DNA from: Polymyxa betae
Taxonomy: Eukaryota > Endomyxa > Phytomyxea > Plasmodiophorida > Plasmodiophoridae
Direction: 5' to 3'
Length of the DNA: 61,890 nucleotides
Assembly: GCA_003693705.1 (NCBI GenBank)
Contig: RBZT01000822.1
Span: 1 to 61,890 of the forward strand
The notes under the pieces were generated by a model. The model had not been told where the DNA came from. It ran no database searches and saw only the letters and a list, made by a program, of their open reading frames with translations. Positions 42,453-55,523 of the stretch are shown here, one piece after another (positions within the stretch are counted from its first letter, which is position 1; each line of letters starts with the position of its first letter). The position numbers were made by a program, and so were the translations under genes.

Positions 42453-43229
42453 AAATAATTGTTTATCATGCATGGATTGCTTAGAACGCCGTCCGGAGGA
42501 AGATTGAAGAGTGGAGAAGTCGAAGCAGATGATGAGATGCTATTAACACGATATCATTTCTATTGCATAGCTGGCCATATTGTTGCGTTATAATAAAGAT
42601 GCCAGCAATCCGACTCTTCACTTCAATGTGAATTGGCGATTGAAGGAGCTCTGGATTCTGTACGTGGCTTATCACAGACGTAAACATAAACGCTTTTTTC
42701 GAAAGGAATATCCATGCAAAAATTTACCAAACTTGTTCCAGGAGCCGGGGTAAGGTGAAACAAGGGTTATTCGCAAGTAGGGAGATTTCTAACTATATTC
42801 GGATCCGGCTGCTTTTAAGCATCGTCTTGTCGGAATGGCACATCCATCAAGATACAGTTTGGTGAGATGCAGTCAGCTTCAGAGCTTCTGCATCTTTTGT
42901 GAGCATCATCCAGTACACATTACATTTTTTGCATAACGTTCACTGACCGAGATGCGGAAGCAGAAAGTTATTGAGTTTGGCAGATGTAGATCGAAGGCAG
43001 AGCCGGAACACGCAATCGAATGAAACGAGAAGTAAGGTTGGCTGTTGCTTTTGGCAGTTGGCAAACTCGTCTACAAAAGGTTATGCATTTATGCTTGACC
43101 TGACAGCACGAATTTTTCAACCATGATCATTTTTTCGTTCTAATATTTTTACTTTGTTACTCGTACATAACAATATAAATGTGAAAATTCCGTAAAAGCT
43201 TCGATAGCCGATGAGATATACTTTAAAGA
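42453..43229. other. Intergenic region, nothing identified
   Basis: About 780 bp, AT-rich. A minus-strand frame at 42481-42687 (68 codons, MFTSVISHVQNPELLQSPIH) has no recognised family and weak coding appearance. No repeats noted. Confidence 0.35.
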
Positions 43230-44090
43230 ATGACGTCAGCTGGTTCTGAAAATCAGGTCGTATTTCGAAATGTTCCAGGAGTTCCATTAGTGTTGGCCAG
43301 CACCGACCCCAATGCCCTTAACTTGGGCCCGAATGACTCTGCACGCCTTTCAATCCAAATTCGAACGAAGGTTGGTGGTCCGCTTCCTGATCGTTTTGTA
43401 ATCGAGAAGGTCGACGATTTCGCTCTGGCTGTATATAAAGATCGAATAGAATTCGTATCTGGGTAGTCTGAAACAGATTCTCTTCAATTTGTCAATCAAA
43501 TTCGTTTTGGTAGGTCCGTTCAGTCCTCAGCTGCGATCGACTTTGCAGAACTGGCTTCGAAGACGTTTTCCACTCACATTTCAGTGCTTTGGAGCCGATA
43601 TAAGCTCGCCGTTTTTTGTGGGACTAAGATGTGCATAGAACTGGATCGTTTTCTTGAAGTATCGCATGGGACATCACATCGTACACTGCCGTCAACATCC
43701 ACTATCTTGCTCGATTCCAAACTAGCATCGCGTCTACAACGTCTTGTTTGGACGAAGAACAGCCTCCCCGTCGTACGTGTTGCTTGTGATGGATCCGGTG
43801 GCGATATCACGGTTTCCTGGATTCAATATCGTCCCGATCATGTTCAGAATCAGACGTGGCTAATGCCAGTTTTGATTGCCATCTCCGTAATGTGTTTTCT
43901 GTTGTTCTTGTATTTCTTTGTAAGAATCCGCACATCACCCAATGTGAAACCCGTTGTCGAGATGCAGTTGATGATTGCAGAGTTACAAGCACTACCAAGA
44001 TCACCGTCAACGGATAAATTGGCACAGCTCTTGAAGGAGCATCTGGCTGTTCTCAACCGGCGCCTTCAAATGCATCTAGATACGAGTTGA
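43230..44090 (+). CDS. Unrecognised single-pass membrane protein
   Basis: Two exons joined across the intron from about 43466 to 43516 (reading ...VYKDRIEFVSG then SVQSSAAIDFAELASKTF). About 270 residues. The N-terminal 190 residues are beta-like, with no signal peptide visible. One strong membrane helix (WLMPVLIAISVMCFLLFLYF) begins about residue 195-200, followed by a short basic stop and a 65-residue cytosol-like tail with helical repeats (MIAELQALPRSPSTDKLAQL). Upstream exons carrying a signal peptide may be missing. I considered nucleoporin 210-like C-termini because of the layout but saw no diagnostic motif. Confidence 0.5.
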
Positions 44091-44144
44091 TTGCAAATGG
44101 TTTTTTTTCCCGCGTCATTATATCTATTAAATAGTTTCTGGAAA

Positions 44145-47100
44145 TTATAATGGAATCCTGAAGTTTACCAAGGTTGATTGTGGTCTTTTCCTCTCTTGCT
44201 TATACCGACGATCCAGTGTTGCAGCAGATGCCGATTTGGGCAGCATCACTCGTTTTCTGAATGGTCCCTGATCAATGGGTTCTTCCAATTGTTCCTGCAA
44301 GAAATTGGCCGCTTGTCGTTTCGTATCTGTAATTCTCTTAAGACACCTTGTTGATATTAGCAGTACATAATGACCTGTGCCAGCCCAAGACAAGGCTACA
44401 ACCAACGCTTCTTGCAACTTATTTCTGTGAAAGGATGTTTCTGCGATCCGATGCTGAGCATCTTCAAGTTCATCTTCCATTCTTTCATTGCGATGAGCTA
44501 ACCTGTATCCGATCTGAGCCCGATCTTCAGTTTGTAAAAACAATAGGATACATTGCGATCTGATAATTCAGAGAAACTTGTCTTGATGGATTGGTTCTCT
44601 TCTCTGGCTTCGGCCAAGACGATTTAGGTCTAACACATACCCGCCTTTCAGGTGGCTCCTGAAGCTTTTTGATCTCGAGATCTTTTACAATCAGCTGTTT
44701 ACGAAGGTCTTGAACTTCCCTGTTTAATGTCAGGCTAAAGCATGAAACCGAATTAGGTTGCAAACATGAGCAGTTCTCGGTTTTCTTGAATTCGCTTGCT
44801 TTGGTCCACTTTATTGCGGTTCCTTTCATTCGAAACGTTCTTCTGTAAGGATCCCACTGTCCGCCTGAGTTGCTCCCTCTGCCGGAGCAGTTCCTTCTGA
44901 CCTATCGAAGAGAAGAGCTCGAAATCCTAGTCATAGTTACGTTAATTAGAATACCCTCATCCACAGCATTGAATGATTCGCCAGATCGGATATCAAGGTC
45001 GGATCGCGATATTCTGCTTAGCTTGTAAATATTATAACTGCAGGCCGAAGGTTAGTTATAATCATTATTCAAGCATTTTCGCTTTTACATTTCATGAAGT
45101 TCTTCGAACCACTTGTCTTCGTGCGTTTCTTCAACAAGAACACGTATTTCGTTCGCTAACGAGTGATATTGGCGTCTTTTCAAAGAAAAGCTTCTCTCCA
45201 GGTGGCAGGCCGTTACCTTCAGTTTCTGTAGAACCTCTTCCCTGTATATTACCGTCATCAAACTGGCTTGCTGTCGGCATTGAGCTGACCTATTTGTCGA
45301 CACCCGTTTCATCTCCTGCACAGACTTATTTCCAGACAGCAATTCTTGATCCATGGACTCAATTTTCTCGTTCAGCTCTTTAATGCATCCCGGATAAGCC
45401 TCTACACTTCAGCTAAGATCACGTTGATCAACATACTCGAATCTTACTTTGATGGTCTTCGAGATCTACCAGTTTTTGCTTCAAGAGCACGTTTGCCGAA
45501 AGTAGCGCAGCACGTTCTGCTGAAATTTTAGCTACATCTTGTGATATGTTCCCGATCTGAACTTCTCGCTGCCGTAAAATTTCTTGCGATTCGTTCTGAG
45601 GTCATGTAAGGATTCTTGTCAATCAAAAAATGAACGTTCTAGTAGGAACTGCTCGGAAATTGTCGCATTCTTACCAAGGCAGCTTTAAGATCTTCGATCT
45701 GACCGCGCAGGGATATAATCTCAGACTCCAGTGTGTCGATGTGGAAGCTCTTGTTGTCCGATTCGTGTTTAATCGTATCGATTCGTTGATTAAGGGAACT
45801 TATATACGCAGATGATTTAGTAAGCTGTTCATCTTTAGCTAGCAGAGCGTGTTTCGATTCCACCATTTCCCCATTGATCTCAAATTCACGTTCCTCCTAA
45901 GGCAGCGATTCAACTTATATACAATAAAAACAGTTTTTGTACTTCTAATTGATGCAAAGTCTCTTCATAATCAGCAATCGTTTCTTTCAGCGTTCTATCC
46001 ATCTTGTTTACGATATTGACAGCAGATGTTTTTGTTGTATCTAAATGACCTTGCAAACCCTCAACTACATCTTTATGGCGATTCAGTATCGCTTCAATCT
46101 CCTCATTATGCTGAGTTAGTAGATCACGGAAAGAGCGTTCGCGATGAAAGGCGTCTTTGCTTTGCTGAGCTATTTTTGCTTCAAGTTCTGCAATTAGACG
46201 ACCAAATCTGCTCTCTTCTGAAGTTCGTTCTGTCACCATCTGGTTTTTATGTTCAGCTCGAGCCCGCTCCAATTCGGATGATAGCCGATGAATCTTTTCT
46301 GCCTGTTCCTCAATGATATCGCACAATTCTTGACGAACGCGCTCTACTTCTTCAACATGGGAGCGGCGAACCATTTCAATCTGGAAAAATTACCACAGCG
46401 GCAACGATCAAAGAGGCAAACAAACCTGTTGCTGTGTGGTAGATTCGAGCAGAGTCACTTTGTTGGCCATTTGTTGGTTTACAGATTGTAACGCATCGAG
46501 GTCGGAAGATGAGATCAGCTTTATGCAGTCATCATAAGCCAATGAAAGCTCATCGATGTTATCAGGAGCATCTGCATTGACAGTAATCATGCCATCTATG
46601 CCTGCTGTTAGAACAATTCCAGGCTCGGATATTACTGAGCAGAAGAACAATGACCCATGCAACGGCAACGACGATCGTATCTTGAAAACATATGGTTTGG
46701 ACCCGTAATCAACTGCAATAAGATAACCAGAGCTAGTAGACAAATATAATCTCTGTCGAGCTCGGTCAAGTGCGATATTTTCGATATTTGAAAGTGGGCC
46801 CAAGTTGATCGGTTCCCCTTGAATTTGCACTATTCCGCTGTCGTCCAATGTTAGACCTAACCATGAAATCAGAATGGAGTCAATTAGACAGAAGGTATCG
46901 TCATACTTTGAAGATTACTGACTGTAGCTGCAACAATATTGTGCTCATCGAGAAAGATAACATCATTAAAGGAAGTAGCAATCCGAACCTGGGAAATAAG
47001 GCGACCAGACGAAGGTTGGAAGATACTACAGATATCAAATCCTGAGCAGGTCGCCTGCATGTATGTTAGAATAGATTGGACTAAAGCGGCTTCCATTACG

Positions 47101-48612
47101 AGCAGTTGATCGTTAGGCGACCATGCGAACGTTGAGACCGGGCTGCTGTGTTTTGCAGACATGGACATCAATGTCATATCCAAAGCGTGAAGTACTATAG
47201 ATTTGGTTAGAGTGTTAGAATTTGTCTTCAACCAAATTACCATAAACATAATTCTTGGCACATACTGCAATAGCATGGCCCTGATGACAAAAATTCAGAG
47301 ATCCACAATCGAAATAGTGTGGTCAGATTTACTGAATGAGAATAGCAAGCTCGGGATACTCCAACACAGTTCCAGGAACGATGTAATTGAAAGCCATCAT
47401 GAAGAATGTAATAAAGCAGTACACTGTCTTGAACAACTATGCAAAGTTGAAATCCGTTTGGCGATGCAGAAACACTAAGTGGCCGACGTTCCTCTGTTTC
47501 ATTCTTTACTTGAAACATACACCGCCTGCTGTGGGAATCCCTTAAAAATTGCCCACCGTTCAGAAGCAAGAACACCCAAACTTGCACATTATTTACCACA
47601 GTCTTATTACTCCATCAGCAGACACAGTAAGAAAGCCTTTTCTCTGTCCAACAGGTGTTAGGCCAAGATTGGCACAGGTCGTTTGGCATTTGTCGCTTTT
47701 GATTTCGGAAGCTGCCAAATCAATTAAAGCTGGAGTTCGTCCGCGCCGGATGCACAGCAATTCGTTTAGATTTATTGGAACGACGTCAATGATTTCCGAA
47801 CCAGCATGGATATCACCAATATGAATCATATTTACAGACCCCGATATGGGGTCAGATACAATCGTGAACCGCCTCAAAAAACATATTGATGTGGAAACGA
47901 CGAAAGAGTCTTTGCCAGTTTTCGTAAGCATGGTGATTGTCTCTGAGTTTCTGGTGGTGCAAATAGTAGAGAGGTTTTTTCTATCCAAAGCTTTTCCACC
48001 TGAAATGCTCGTTAGGTTTGAGCTAGACGCTACCAAAACCAAATTCAGGCGGCAAAAGTAGATCAGATCCAGAAAATCGTCATCGTATCTATCAGGGATG
48101 GTTTGTTGTACAACACCAGTGCCAACGGCATGCATCTCACGTAAATAATGGGAAGGACCTGTCAATATGAACCTTGATCCTGGAGTGAATATAGCGGCTG
48201 TCGCTATCGCATCAATTACTGCAATAGGATTCAGCGATGGCCATCGACAGACTGCGACTCTGGTCTTGGTTAGATATATGATTAAATCATCGCCAATAGC
48301 TATGCATATAATGGGTGTTGGAAGCGCGGATCTGGTTTTCTCTAGAACACCAGTAGTAGCATCATACACATTCAAGGCATCAGTAGAAGTGGTGCTGGGC
48401 ACAGCTGCAACGATATGGCTCTTTTTCGAGCTAGTTGCAATGAGGCGCGGTGTTTGGTCGTAAGAGGCTACGATGGAAGCGGCCAGCGGGTCGTCGACGT
48501 CCGCTCTGCAGAGATGTCTCCCAATACAAATGTAAATAGAGTGACCATGATCAGCTACCACTAAATGTCTTGTTGTGGGACCTGGTCCAATGACATAGCC
48601 TCGACTGGACAT
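44145..48612 (-). CDS. CFAP57: CFAP57-like WD40/coiled-coil axonemal protein
   Basis: CFAP57 (WDR65) organises inner dynein arms in motile cilia. More than ten exons with short introns encode roughly 1,200 residues, near the family length (about 1,250). The N-terminal half is WD40: HSIYICIGRHL, ALNVYDATTGVLEKTRSALP, FILTGPSHYLREMHAV, KGFLTVSADGVIRLW, LSVSASPNGFQLCIVVQDSV, VSTFAWSPNDQLLVM and VLTAGIDGMITVNADAPDN. The C-terminal half is continuous coiled coil: VRRSHVEEVERVRQELCDII, EIEAILNRHKDVVEGLQGHL, then LYYILHDGF-independent helices to NFRIPL. The ATG at 48612 (MSSRGYVIGPG) is preferred; an in-frame ATG at 48663 exists. It follows ANAPC4 on the same strand. Confidence 0.8.
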
Positions 48613-48841
48613 TATTGATTGCCACTGCAGTAATGTTACAGGCGGTACCCTTCCTACGATCATTCACGACGAGACTATTAGCAGCGATGGCCGCCTCCAT
48701 CGCGAGCAAGGGAGCAATATGGCAACAACGAGATCAAACCAACATGCTGTTGAAAACAACGAAATGAAGACGCTTGAAGGGTCATCATTCGCAGCTAGCA
48801 TAATGTTGTTCGGAAGCGTGTGCGACAATGTAGGTTTATAC

Positions 48842-51119
48842 TTATACATCGACCATGTCGTCTTCGTCGTTAACGACGTCAACAATAACGACACGACGCG
48901 GTCCACTAAGCCACGAAACCATCCCTCTAGGTCCACAAACTGCAATCTTGGAGCCTTGCGTCTCTCTCCAGCTTCGTTGCCTGTTGGTAGACACCAGGTT
49001 ATTGTTCTCAGGTGATAAAGCTTCGACCAGGACTTGGGCACCGATATCCTTCCCGCTGATCTTGGTTTTAGACGATTGAAGGATCTCAGCAATATCGACA
49101 AGCGATATCTGGGTCGAATGCGCATCCCGCGATAAAACAGCCAAATGTGTGTCGTTGTGAAAGCCGATCTGAACTGCACCATGGCTCAGACGAAAGACGG
49201 AGACTTCGAAGTTATCGTTATTTGACAGAACAAGTACAATATGTTCTTGGTGGAGAAATGCCAGACAATTAGAAAATGGATTATCAAGCCGGCTACATAG
49301 AGACAGAGACGTTTCAGAAGTGCAATGAGCGAGCGGTAAAACCGAACACAGCGTGAAGGATTTCGCTACAACGTCATTCGGTATCGTACGAAATTCCCGC
49401 CATTTACCAACGAACGACGAGATTTCGGTCTGCAACGAATTGCTTTGATGCTGTGACCACAATTTGCTGTACGGCTGCAAATTGGTAACAGGGAGATAGT
49501 TGACAATACCTTCGTCCAAGGCATCACAGTCAAAAAACTTCTGAATACGATCTGAGCCGAGATCTTTTGAAATAAAATCAACGACCTGAGAACACAATAA
49601 GTTCGAAGGTTTAGACAAATAAAACGAAGCGTAACAGTCCTCACTTTATCAAGATCAATACTTTCAACGAGTGAAGGTAAATTAGATCCCGAATTATCCG
49701 AAGATTCTAAACAAACGTTAATATCAGTCATGGAAGTTACACGGGTTTACAGACGTTTTGCCCATTCTAGAGCCCATGTGAAGAATTGCAGGAAATTTAA
49801 CCGAACGTCCAACACGATCCGGTACATTTCTTCGACTTTCATCAGAGTATGCGAAGCGTACTCTAACAAATCATCGAGTTCTGAAACATTCAGACCGATA
49901 TCACAGCCTTGACAGCGTGCTAGGCCACGAAGTTCAGAAAGACGGAAATTCAGCTCTTCCAAGGCTCTCCTCAAGTCGCAATCGATCAGATTCAGCAAGA
50001 GGTCACAAGCTGACGTCCACGCTTTCGCTATCCGAGAAGCGCTTTGTTCAGGCAGACAAGTTGAAAAAAATTGCAGCAGAGCCTGATTCAGAGTACCAGC
50101 AACAACCAAAGCGATGAGAGAATCCGCAATCGGCTGCGTCTCAGCATGTTCCCGAAATAAAGTTTCCAGTACTGAAAATTTCATATCGAACGTTTTCCTT
50201 GCCGATTTCCATGCCCTTGATCCAACAGCCACAGCATCATGAACGTATTTCAGCAGGAATTCAATATTCGAAGACTGAGTTGCCAACGCCCGAATTTCGT
50301 GATATCTTGATCGTAGAAGCGATACATCCCAAATAACTTGCACTAATAGGTCGGGCTGTCGAGCATTCTGCAACCGGATTGCAGCATTCAGATAGCGTAG
50401 ATCCCGGGACAAATTGACTTCGTGGACAACGAATTCCACGCTGGAGCGACGATTTGAACGAGGAATGAACCACGAGCCTGATAGTGCATCTCTGATGCAA
50501 ATATCGCCTATTGGAAAAGCGCCCAAGGCGTGCAGCTTAATGATACCTTGTTCATCTCCAGAAATTAACACACATAGTTGTTCTGGATCGAAAGTGCGTT
50601 CGAGTTTCGTGGGAATGAACTTGATAGCAGTATTCTAAGAAACATCAGAAAGTAATACTTCGTAATTCCAAATATCTTACAAACCATCCCAGATTCCTTT
50701 GGCAAGGTAAGCAAAGGGTCGAAACAATCTTTGACGCGAGATTCTCGTGGAATTGATACAGGCGAGCCATCAAGAGGATCTAGATCGTCGGTCTTGTCAG
50801 CAGCAGCGATCCAGTAAAGCGCTGTAACCGATGACTGATGGCTGAATGAGAGCTCCTGGATCTGGTCGCGATCGACGGATACTAGACGTAACCGGCCATC
50901 ATCATAGCCCAAAGCTATCACCTTTCCATCTGGTTTCCAAACCAAAGAAGACACATTCCCATCGATGTTAATCGGGTCGCCAAGGCGTTGCCAAGATAAT
51001 CGCCGCACCTCCAAGGTGCTATTACTCAAGATTAGAGCCAGCATGTCCATACAAGGACACCAGGCCATGAGAAGCACATTGGCATTCAAAATGCGATCTT
51101 GCTCGACCGCGAACACCAT
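48842..51119 (-). CDS. ANAPC4: Anaphase-promoting complex subunit 4
   Basis: APC4 is a platform subunit of the APC/C ubiquitin ligase. The start MVFAVEQDRILNANVLLMAW is followed by the N-terminal WD40 signature CPCMDMLALILSNSTLEVRR, LSWQRLG, VSSLVWKPDGKVIALGYDDG and RLRLVSVD. The APC4 long-helical domain follows (AETQPIADSLIALVVAGTLN, LNQALLQFFSTCLPEQSASR, YASHTLMKVEEMYRIVLD), then a C-terminal beta-propeller part and the end GSKIAVCGPRGMVSWLSGPR, RVVIVDVVNDEDD. The S/C-G-x-R-G...R-R-V-x-x-x-D...D-D-E/D tail is characteristic. About 720 residues; human is 808. Confidence 0.9.
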
Positions 51120-51330
51120 GGTGGTGTTGTGCAAATCGGCAGCCGATGTGCAAAAGGCAATGCACAAAAGCAAGAAGGAATCTTTTATGCGAATCTGCAG
51201 GGTTGCTCCTTAAAAAAGTGGGCAAAAAACTTTCCCTTTTTTTTCGAATTGAACGAAAATTAAATAACGTTATACGCGGAGTCGCACGAAAAATTCGGGT
51301 TCGCCACACGCATACAGTTTGTAGAAGGCC
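51120..51330. promoter_or_regulatory. Divergent spacer between ANAPC4 and SRP14
   Basis: 211 bp separating divergent start codons, so a shared promoter is likely. A T-run near 51236-51243 is the only notable feature. Confidence 0.4.
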
Positions 51331-51818
51331 ATGGTGCTTTTGCAGAGCGATCAGTTCCTGGTCCGCCTGACCCGAATGTTCGAGAAGTCTCGCGATGGCA
51401 ACGGTCCCGGTACCATTCGGATCACCATGAAGCGAAGTGAGGCAGCTTGCGTTCGTCGTAGGTCTCGTTGAGAGTTTAATGTATTCGTCTTTCATAGCAT
51501 CGGTCCCGCCTGAGATGAAATCGGAGACGGAATCCGATCATGTCTGCCTGATTCGTGTCAAAGTCGGCCAGAAGCGTGCCAATGTCATGGTCGGGTGGCC
51601 TTCACGTCGTCGTCGATACTAATTCGTAACCAATCGTGTAGGTGCCTTTCGAGGAGCATGCCAGATTTCAGACGAACATCGCCAATCTTCTACGCGTCTA
51701 TTTAGATGGGTAATAATTTGCTCTGTCCAATAGTAATCGCTGAGTTTCTGCTTGCAGTTTGAAGAAGCGCGACAAATCGGAGACCCAGAATAAAACACGA
51801 AGCCGACGAGTTGCCTAA
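51331..51818 (+). CDS. SRP14: Signal recognition particle 14-kDa protein
   Basis: SRP14 with SRP9 binds the Alu domain of SRP RNA and mediates elongation arrest. Four exons: MVLLQSDQFLVRLTRMFEKS...TIRITMKR; SVPPEMKSETESDHVCLIRV, KVGQKRANVM; VPFEEHARFQTNIANLLRVY, LDG; and LKKRDKSETQNKTRSRRVA. The family start M-V-L-L-x-x-x-x-F-L-x-x-L-T-R-x-F, the C-L-I/L-R-x strand and the D-G-L-K-K-R-D-K end all match. Each intron has GT-AG ends and is 45-60 nt. About 110 residues, with a short basic tail. The open frames cross intron stops, which is why no single long frame is seen. Confidence 0.9.
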
Positions 51819-52439
51819 GTGTCGTCACAAACTAAACAGTCGTCTCAGCTTGCTTGTCTCGATTTTAGCCGATGACGAGTTGTTCAGCGACGACTAGTTT
51901 AATATAACCGTGATTTCGGTCGTTTGTTGCTATTGGTTTCGATTCAATCATTTTAGCATCGTCTGCATAATTATTCTCCAGTGCTTCGCAATCCGATTTT
52001 GTAGACCATGGCTTGCTACTTTACATATGCCTTACAATCGTCTTTGAGTTGGATACTCTTTTGCTGGAAGGAGAAATAATTCACGATCGAGTTGAATTTC
52101 TCTGTCTGCAATTTTGTAGTTTTAATTTCACACCTACATCGTGGATGTCATGGCAGCCAGCCTCTGGCGATTTGCCCGTTTGGTTTTCCTATCGTTCATA
52201 TAGATTGTTTCCTTCGCATTTAGTGACTGACACTGATTATAGCGTCATTCATCTGTCAAGCCAGCAACCGATAATGACACAGCTAGTTTGCGAAATCTGA
52301 TCAAGCTGTTGTTTGAAAAAGCCACAATAGTGCCAGAGAGCCACATCAAAATGGCCTGAACGTGAGATGGCCCAAGGGAAAGTGTTTATTCATTGACTGT
52401 GATTGCTCAATTCAGTGGCGTCCGTCCTCGTTGGTAGGT
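51819..52439. other. Intergenic region, nothing identified
   Basis: About 620 bp between convergent SRP14 and LTA4H. AT-rich. A plus-strand frame at 52013-52300 lacks an ATG start and family resemblance. Nothing supported. Confidence 0.35.
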
Positions 52440-54705
52440 TCAATTCATGCAAAGATCGTGATTGATCATTTTGGCTGCAATTGGATGATAAAATTGACGA
52501 TGCTCTTTGAAAGCTGACACAGCGGCGTCCTTGCCAAACTTGCTTTTGAAAAGTTCGCGATAGAGCGGCCGCACATATTTCATTCGACCTTGAATTGTGA
52601 TGAACTCGATGACTTTGTCAAGTATCGTGGCATGCTCTACATGAATGCAGATGTTAAACCAACGGAACTTAACCTCGGCATTACAAGTCGAGCTGAAATT
52701 AAAACGGCTCTGAAAATGCAAACGTAATATCAACAACCAAGCCAAGCGAGGCAATGAGATAAACGTACCTCAAGTTTTTGGACCGTCTCAACAGCGAGCT
52801 TTTCTTTTTCAACAAGCAAAGCGTCCAAGAATGCAAGCAGTTGCCCGGCAGTGAATTTGCTGACGTCTGGTTCTTTTCCGTTCAGCCAGCCAAGAGCGGC
52901 ATCAGTGACATCCTTCATTAAGGACTGATCGAATTGCGGAATATGAGGTGGCATTCCTGGAGTATGCAACCAGGAATTCCAGTCGATTTGGGAGAGTTTG
53001 TCAGATTCATCACTGAAATAGTGATTAATGTCGGATTGAAACTGAGCGGTGCTGACAGTTTTCAGTCGGTGGCTTTGGATAAAATTCTTCAGAAACGCTT
53101 CGAACCGTTCTTTGCCGAAAAACGTTTCCAGGTAAAACAATAGGTTGAAACCTTTCTCATATGGAACAGCGGAGAAAGCATCATCGGGATCGACGCCTTC
53201 AAGCTTGGGACAAAGATTCGTTAAGGGATTGGATGCCCCAAAGTGCTCGATATCGTCCTGTAGGTGCTTCCAGCCGCCAATCGCTTGGAAATGGAATTGT
53301 GCATCTCCGTAAATCTTGCTCATAATTTTCCTCTCAACATAGACAGTGAAACCCTCATTCAACCAAAAATGCTACAATTTAAATCAATCGATGATGAGCC
53401 GCCAAACCGCTTCTGAACCAGATACCTCCCATGTAACATTTGTAACAAGATTTCCATGCCATGAATGTGCCTAAACATGGTAAGCAGACATGCGGTTATT
53501 GTTATGGCCCGCTTACGATTTCATGAGCCACGACGTTCGCAAGAGATTTATCTCCGGTTAGCAGAGTGGGAGTCTAGTCGTAAAACTATTCAGGAAGAAA
53601 TGTCAGCATAAACGTAGGATTCTCACCACGAACGTTAAGCAGGGGTTCTCCATGCCTCCATACGGGAAAGAAGGCGGCAGGCATAAGATGTCATACCGAG
53701 TCCATTCATAAGGACCGCAAATGGATTCGGCGGCTAGCTAAGGCTGAGTCTAAAGGGATGTGAAATCATTGTGATTCTACCCTTTAAAAAGTCTTCCGTT
53801 TGTGAGAAATCTAAACAGAAGTCAACTTTCCAAAATATTACATTGACATTTGGCACCTTCTGCCGCGGCGTTAACGATGCCTGGCTCAGCCCAGACAGCC
53901 GATCGCGGACCGATTTCTTTGGATTTCAGATGCCTACATTTAACGGCTAAATTCCAATAATGATTAGCACACACAGCGAATACCCAACAGCAAGAGCAAT
54001 CAGATAGCTGGGTATTGGAATGGGCTGTTCGAAAAAGTAAACGGTGCCGTCGGGTGATTCCGCCGGTGGCTTCGAGCTCAGTGCGCTCATTAAAGCGACG
54101 AGAGGAGGAGCGACAGTGATCCTGGCTGAATACGTTGCTTTAACCTGCGGCGAATCCTGGCATGGGACCATCGACCTGGCATGAATTGCCTGGCATTGAG
54201 TGAAGCAGAATGGATGGGTTCCTAAACGGCCTAACATTCAATAGACAATATGTCTAGTGAGGTGTAAGCCAACCTGACGCTGTCTGATGCGGTTGTAGCC
54301 ATTGGACAGCAGATCCCTGTGGTGTCGTGGCATACCTAATCGAGATCTGAATTTTATCGCCAGGATGGGCTGGCTTGAAAAGAGTGATTTTCAAAGGCCG
54401 GCCGAATTTCGATGCAGCGCCGAGCTCGAAACCCGCCGAGCGACGTTCAATCGATACTTCGACGATGATCAGATCGCAAGTATCCAGGACGACATGGGTG
54501 ACCCCTTCTGCATGAGCCTATAACTTGTGAACCTTCTGCAACGCAAGCAGTGGAAAGCAAGGCGCACCTGACAGGTTAGGACAGCGGTGCCAGCTAGAGA
54601 GCTGGATGGGAAATCGACTCCGAGCTCCAGGTCCAAATGCTGGACGCGAACCTGGTCACAGTTGGACAATGTCGATGGGTCCTTCTCGGTGTTCATGGGA
54701 GCCAT
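52440..54705 (-). CDS. LTA4H: Leukotriene A4 hydrolase/aminopeptidase B family (M1 metallopeptidase)
   Basis: M1-family zinc aminopeptidase, in vertebrates also an epoxide hydrolase. Many exons of short-intron type. Motifs in order: [36 protein letters not shown] (family SQCQAIHxRxxxPCQD); [59 protein letters not shown] across an intron, giving the HExxH zinc site; [16 protein letters not shown] with the third zinc ligand Glu; [29 protein letters not shown]; and the helical C-terminal domain ending [12 protein letters not shown] and [12 protein letters not shown]. Zinc ligands and the PYEKG tyrosine are present. The M at 54705 is the first in-frame start. Confidence 0.92.
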
Positions 54706-55054
54706 ATCGGAATGATGATAGGACGAGATAAGGAAAGCTCACCTACCGGTAGGAGAGCCTCGTATCCGTGGATCGCGACAAGTCCACATTTTATCACCGA
54801 TCTACCTATTAGCTCGGCTACCAACATGATGCTCTGCATATAGTGGAACGCTTTTAGATTCTCACAATTGTCATGATATTCGAATGAAATTATTATCAGA
54901 CATATCGGGACATAACTCCTGATATAACAGGAATATGGTTTCTAATAACCTTACTGAAACTTCTTATAAATTTGAGCCGTTTAAAATCTTCAATGAAACG
55001 TATCTGCACGCATGGATCTTCAACTAGTCATTGTATGAATCAGAGTCAGAGCGA
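54706..55054. other. Intergenic spacer
   Basis: About 350 bp upstream of LTA4H. No element identified. Confidence 0.3.
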
Positions 55055-55523
55055 TTAGTATTCGCTGGAAGGTGTGAATCTCGGGCGACGGCCGAGCTGT
55101 GGCGGAATGTTATTCTCCTCGCACCACTTGAGAATTTTAGCACATTCTCGGTTTGTCATCCATTCCGGGCGAGGTAGATGGTCGCCTCCTTGATAGCCGC
55201 CATCTGGATCGGTCTCCGAAGCAGCCTTGAGCAGCGATTCGCCTTGGATAATCTCTCCGGTCGGCTTCATAACGATCTCAACAGCCGGCGCCGGTTCACG
55301 AGGAAAATACTCGATCTTATATTGCAGTTTCTCGCTGGTTTTAGGGAGAACCGGAGATTGGAACGAACTGACAGACGCGCGAAGTTCAAAAGTAATGCAA
55401 AATTGCAAATACAACAGCCAACCTCGGAGCCGCCCGAGTTTTACTTGGAATATACGGTTTGGACGCAGGATTAACGGTCCATAATCGTTTCAGCTTCGAC
55501 AGCCACGATGACCACGATGACAT
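55055..55523 (-). CDS. Small protein, possibly complex I NDUFA7-like
   Basis: Two exons join in frame: MSSWSSWLSKLKRLWTVNPA...TRAAP, then across an intron of about 55 nt to SSFQSPVLPKTSEKLQYKIE, YFPREPAPAVEIVMKPTGE and RECAKILKWCEENNIPPQLG to FTPSSEY. About 138 residues. The stretch P-x-L-P-x-x-S-x-K-L-x-x-x-Y-x-x-x-R faintly recalls NDUFA7 (B14.5a), and the basic amphipathic start would suit mitochondria. The resemblance is too weak to name it. Coding nature is supported by the long frame and clean splice. Confidence 0.5.

Noticed and set aside
48664-49182. 172-codon minus-strand frame between CFAP57 and ANAPC4
   Set aside because: It overlaps the ANAPC4 C-terminal exon in a different frame and shows no family features.
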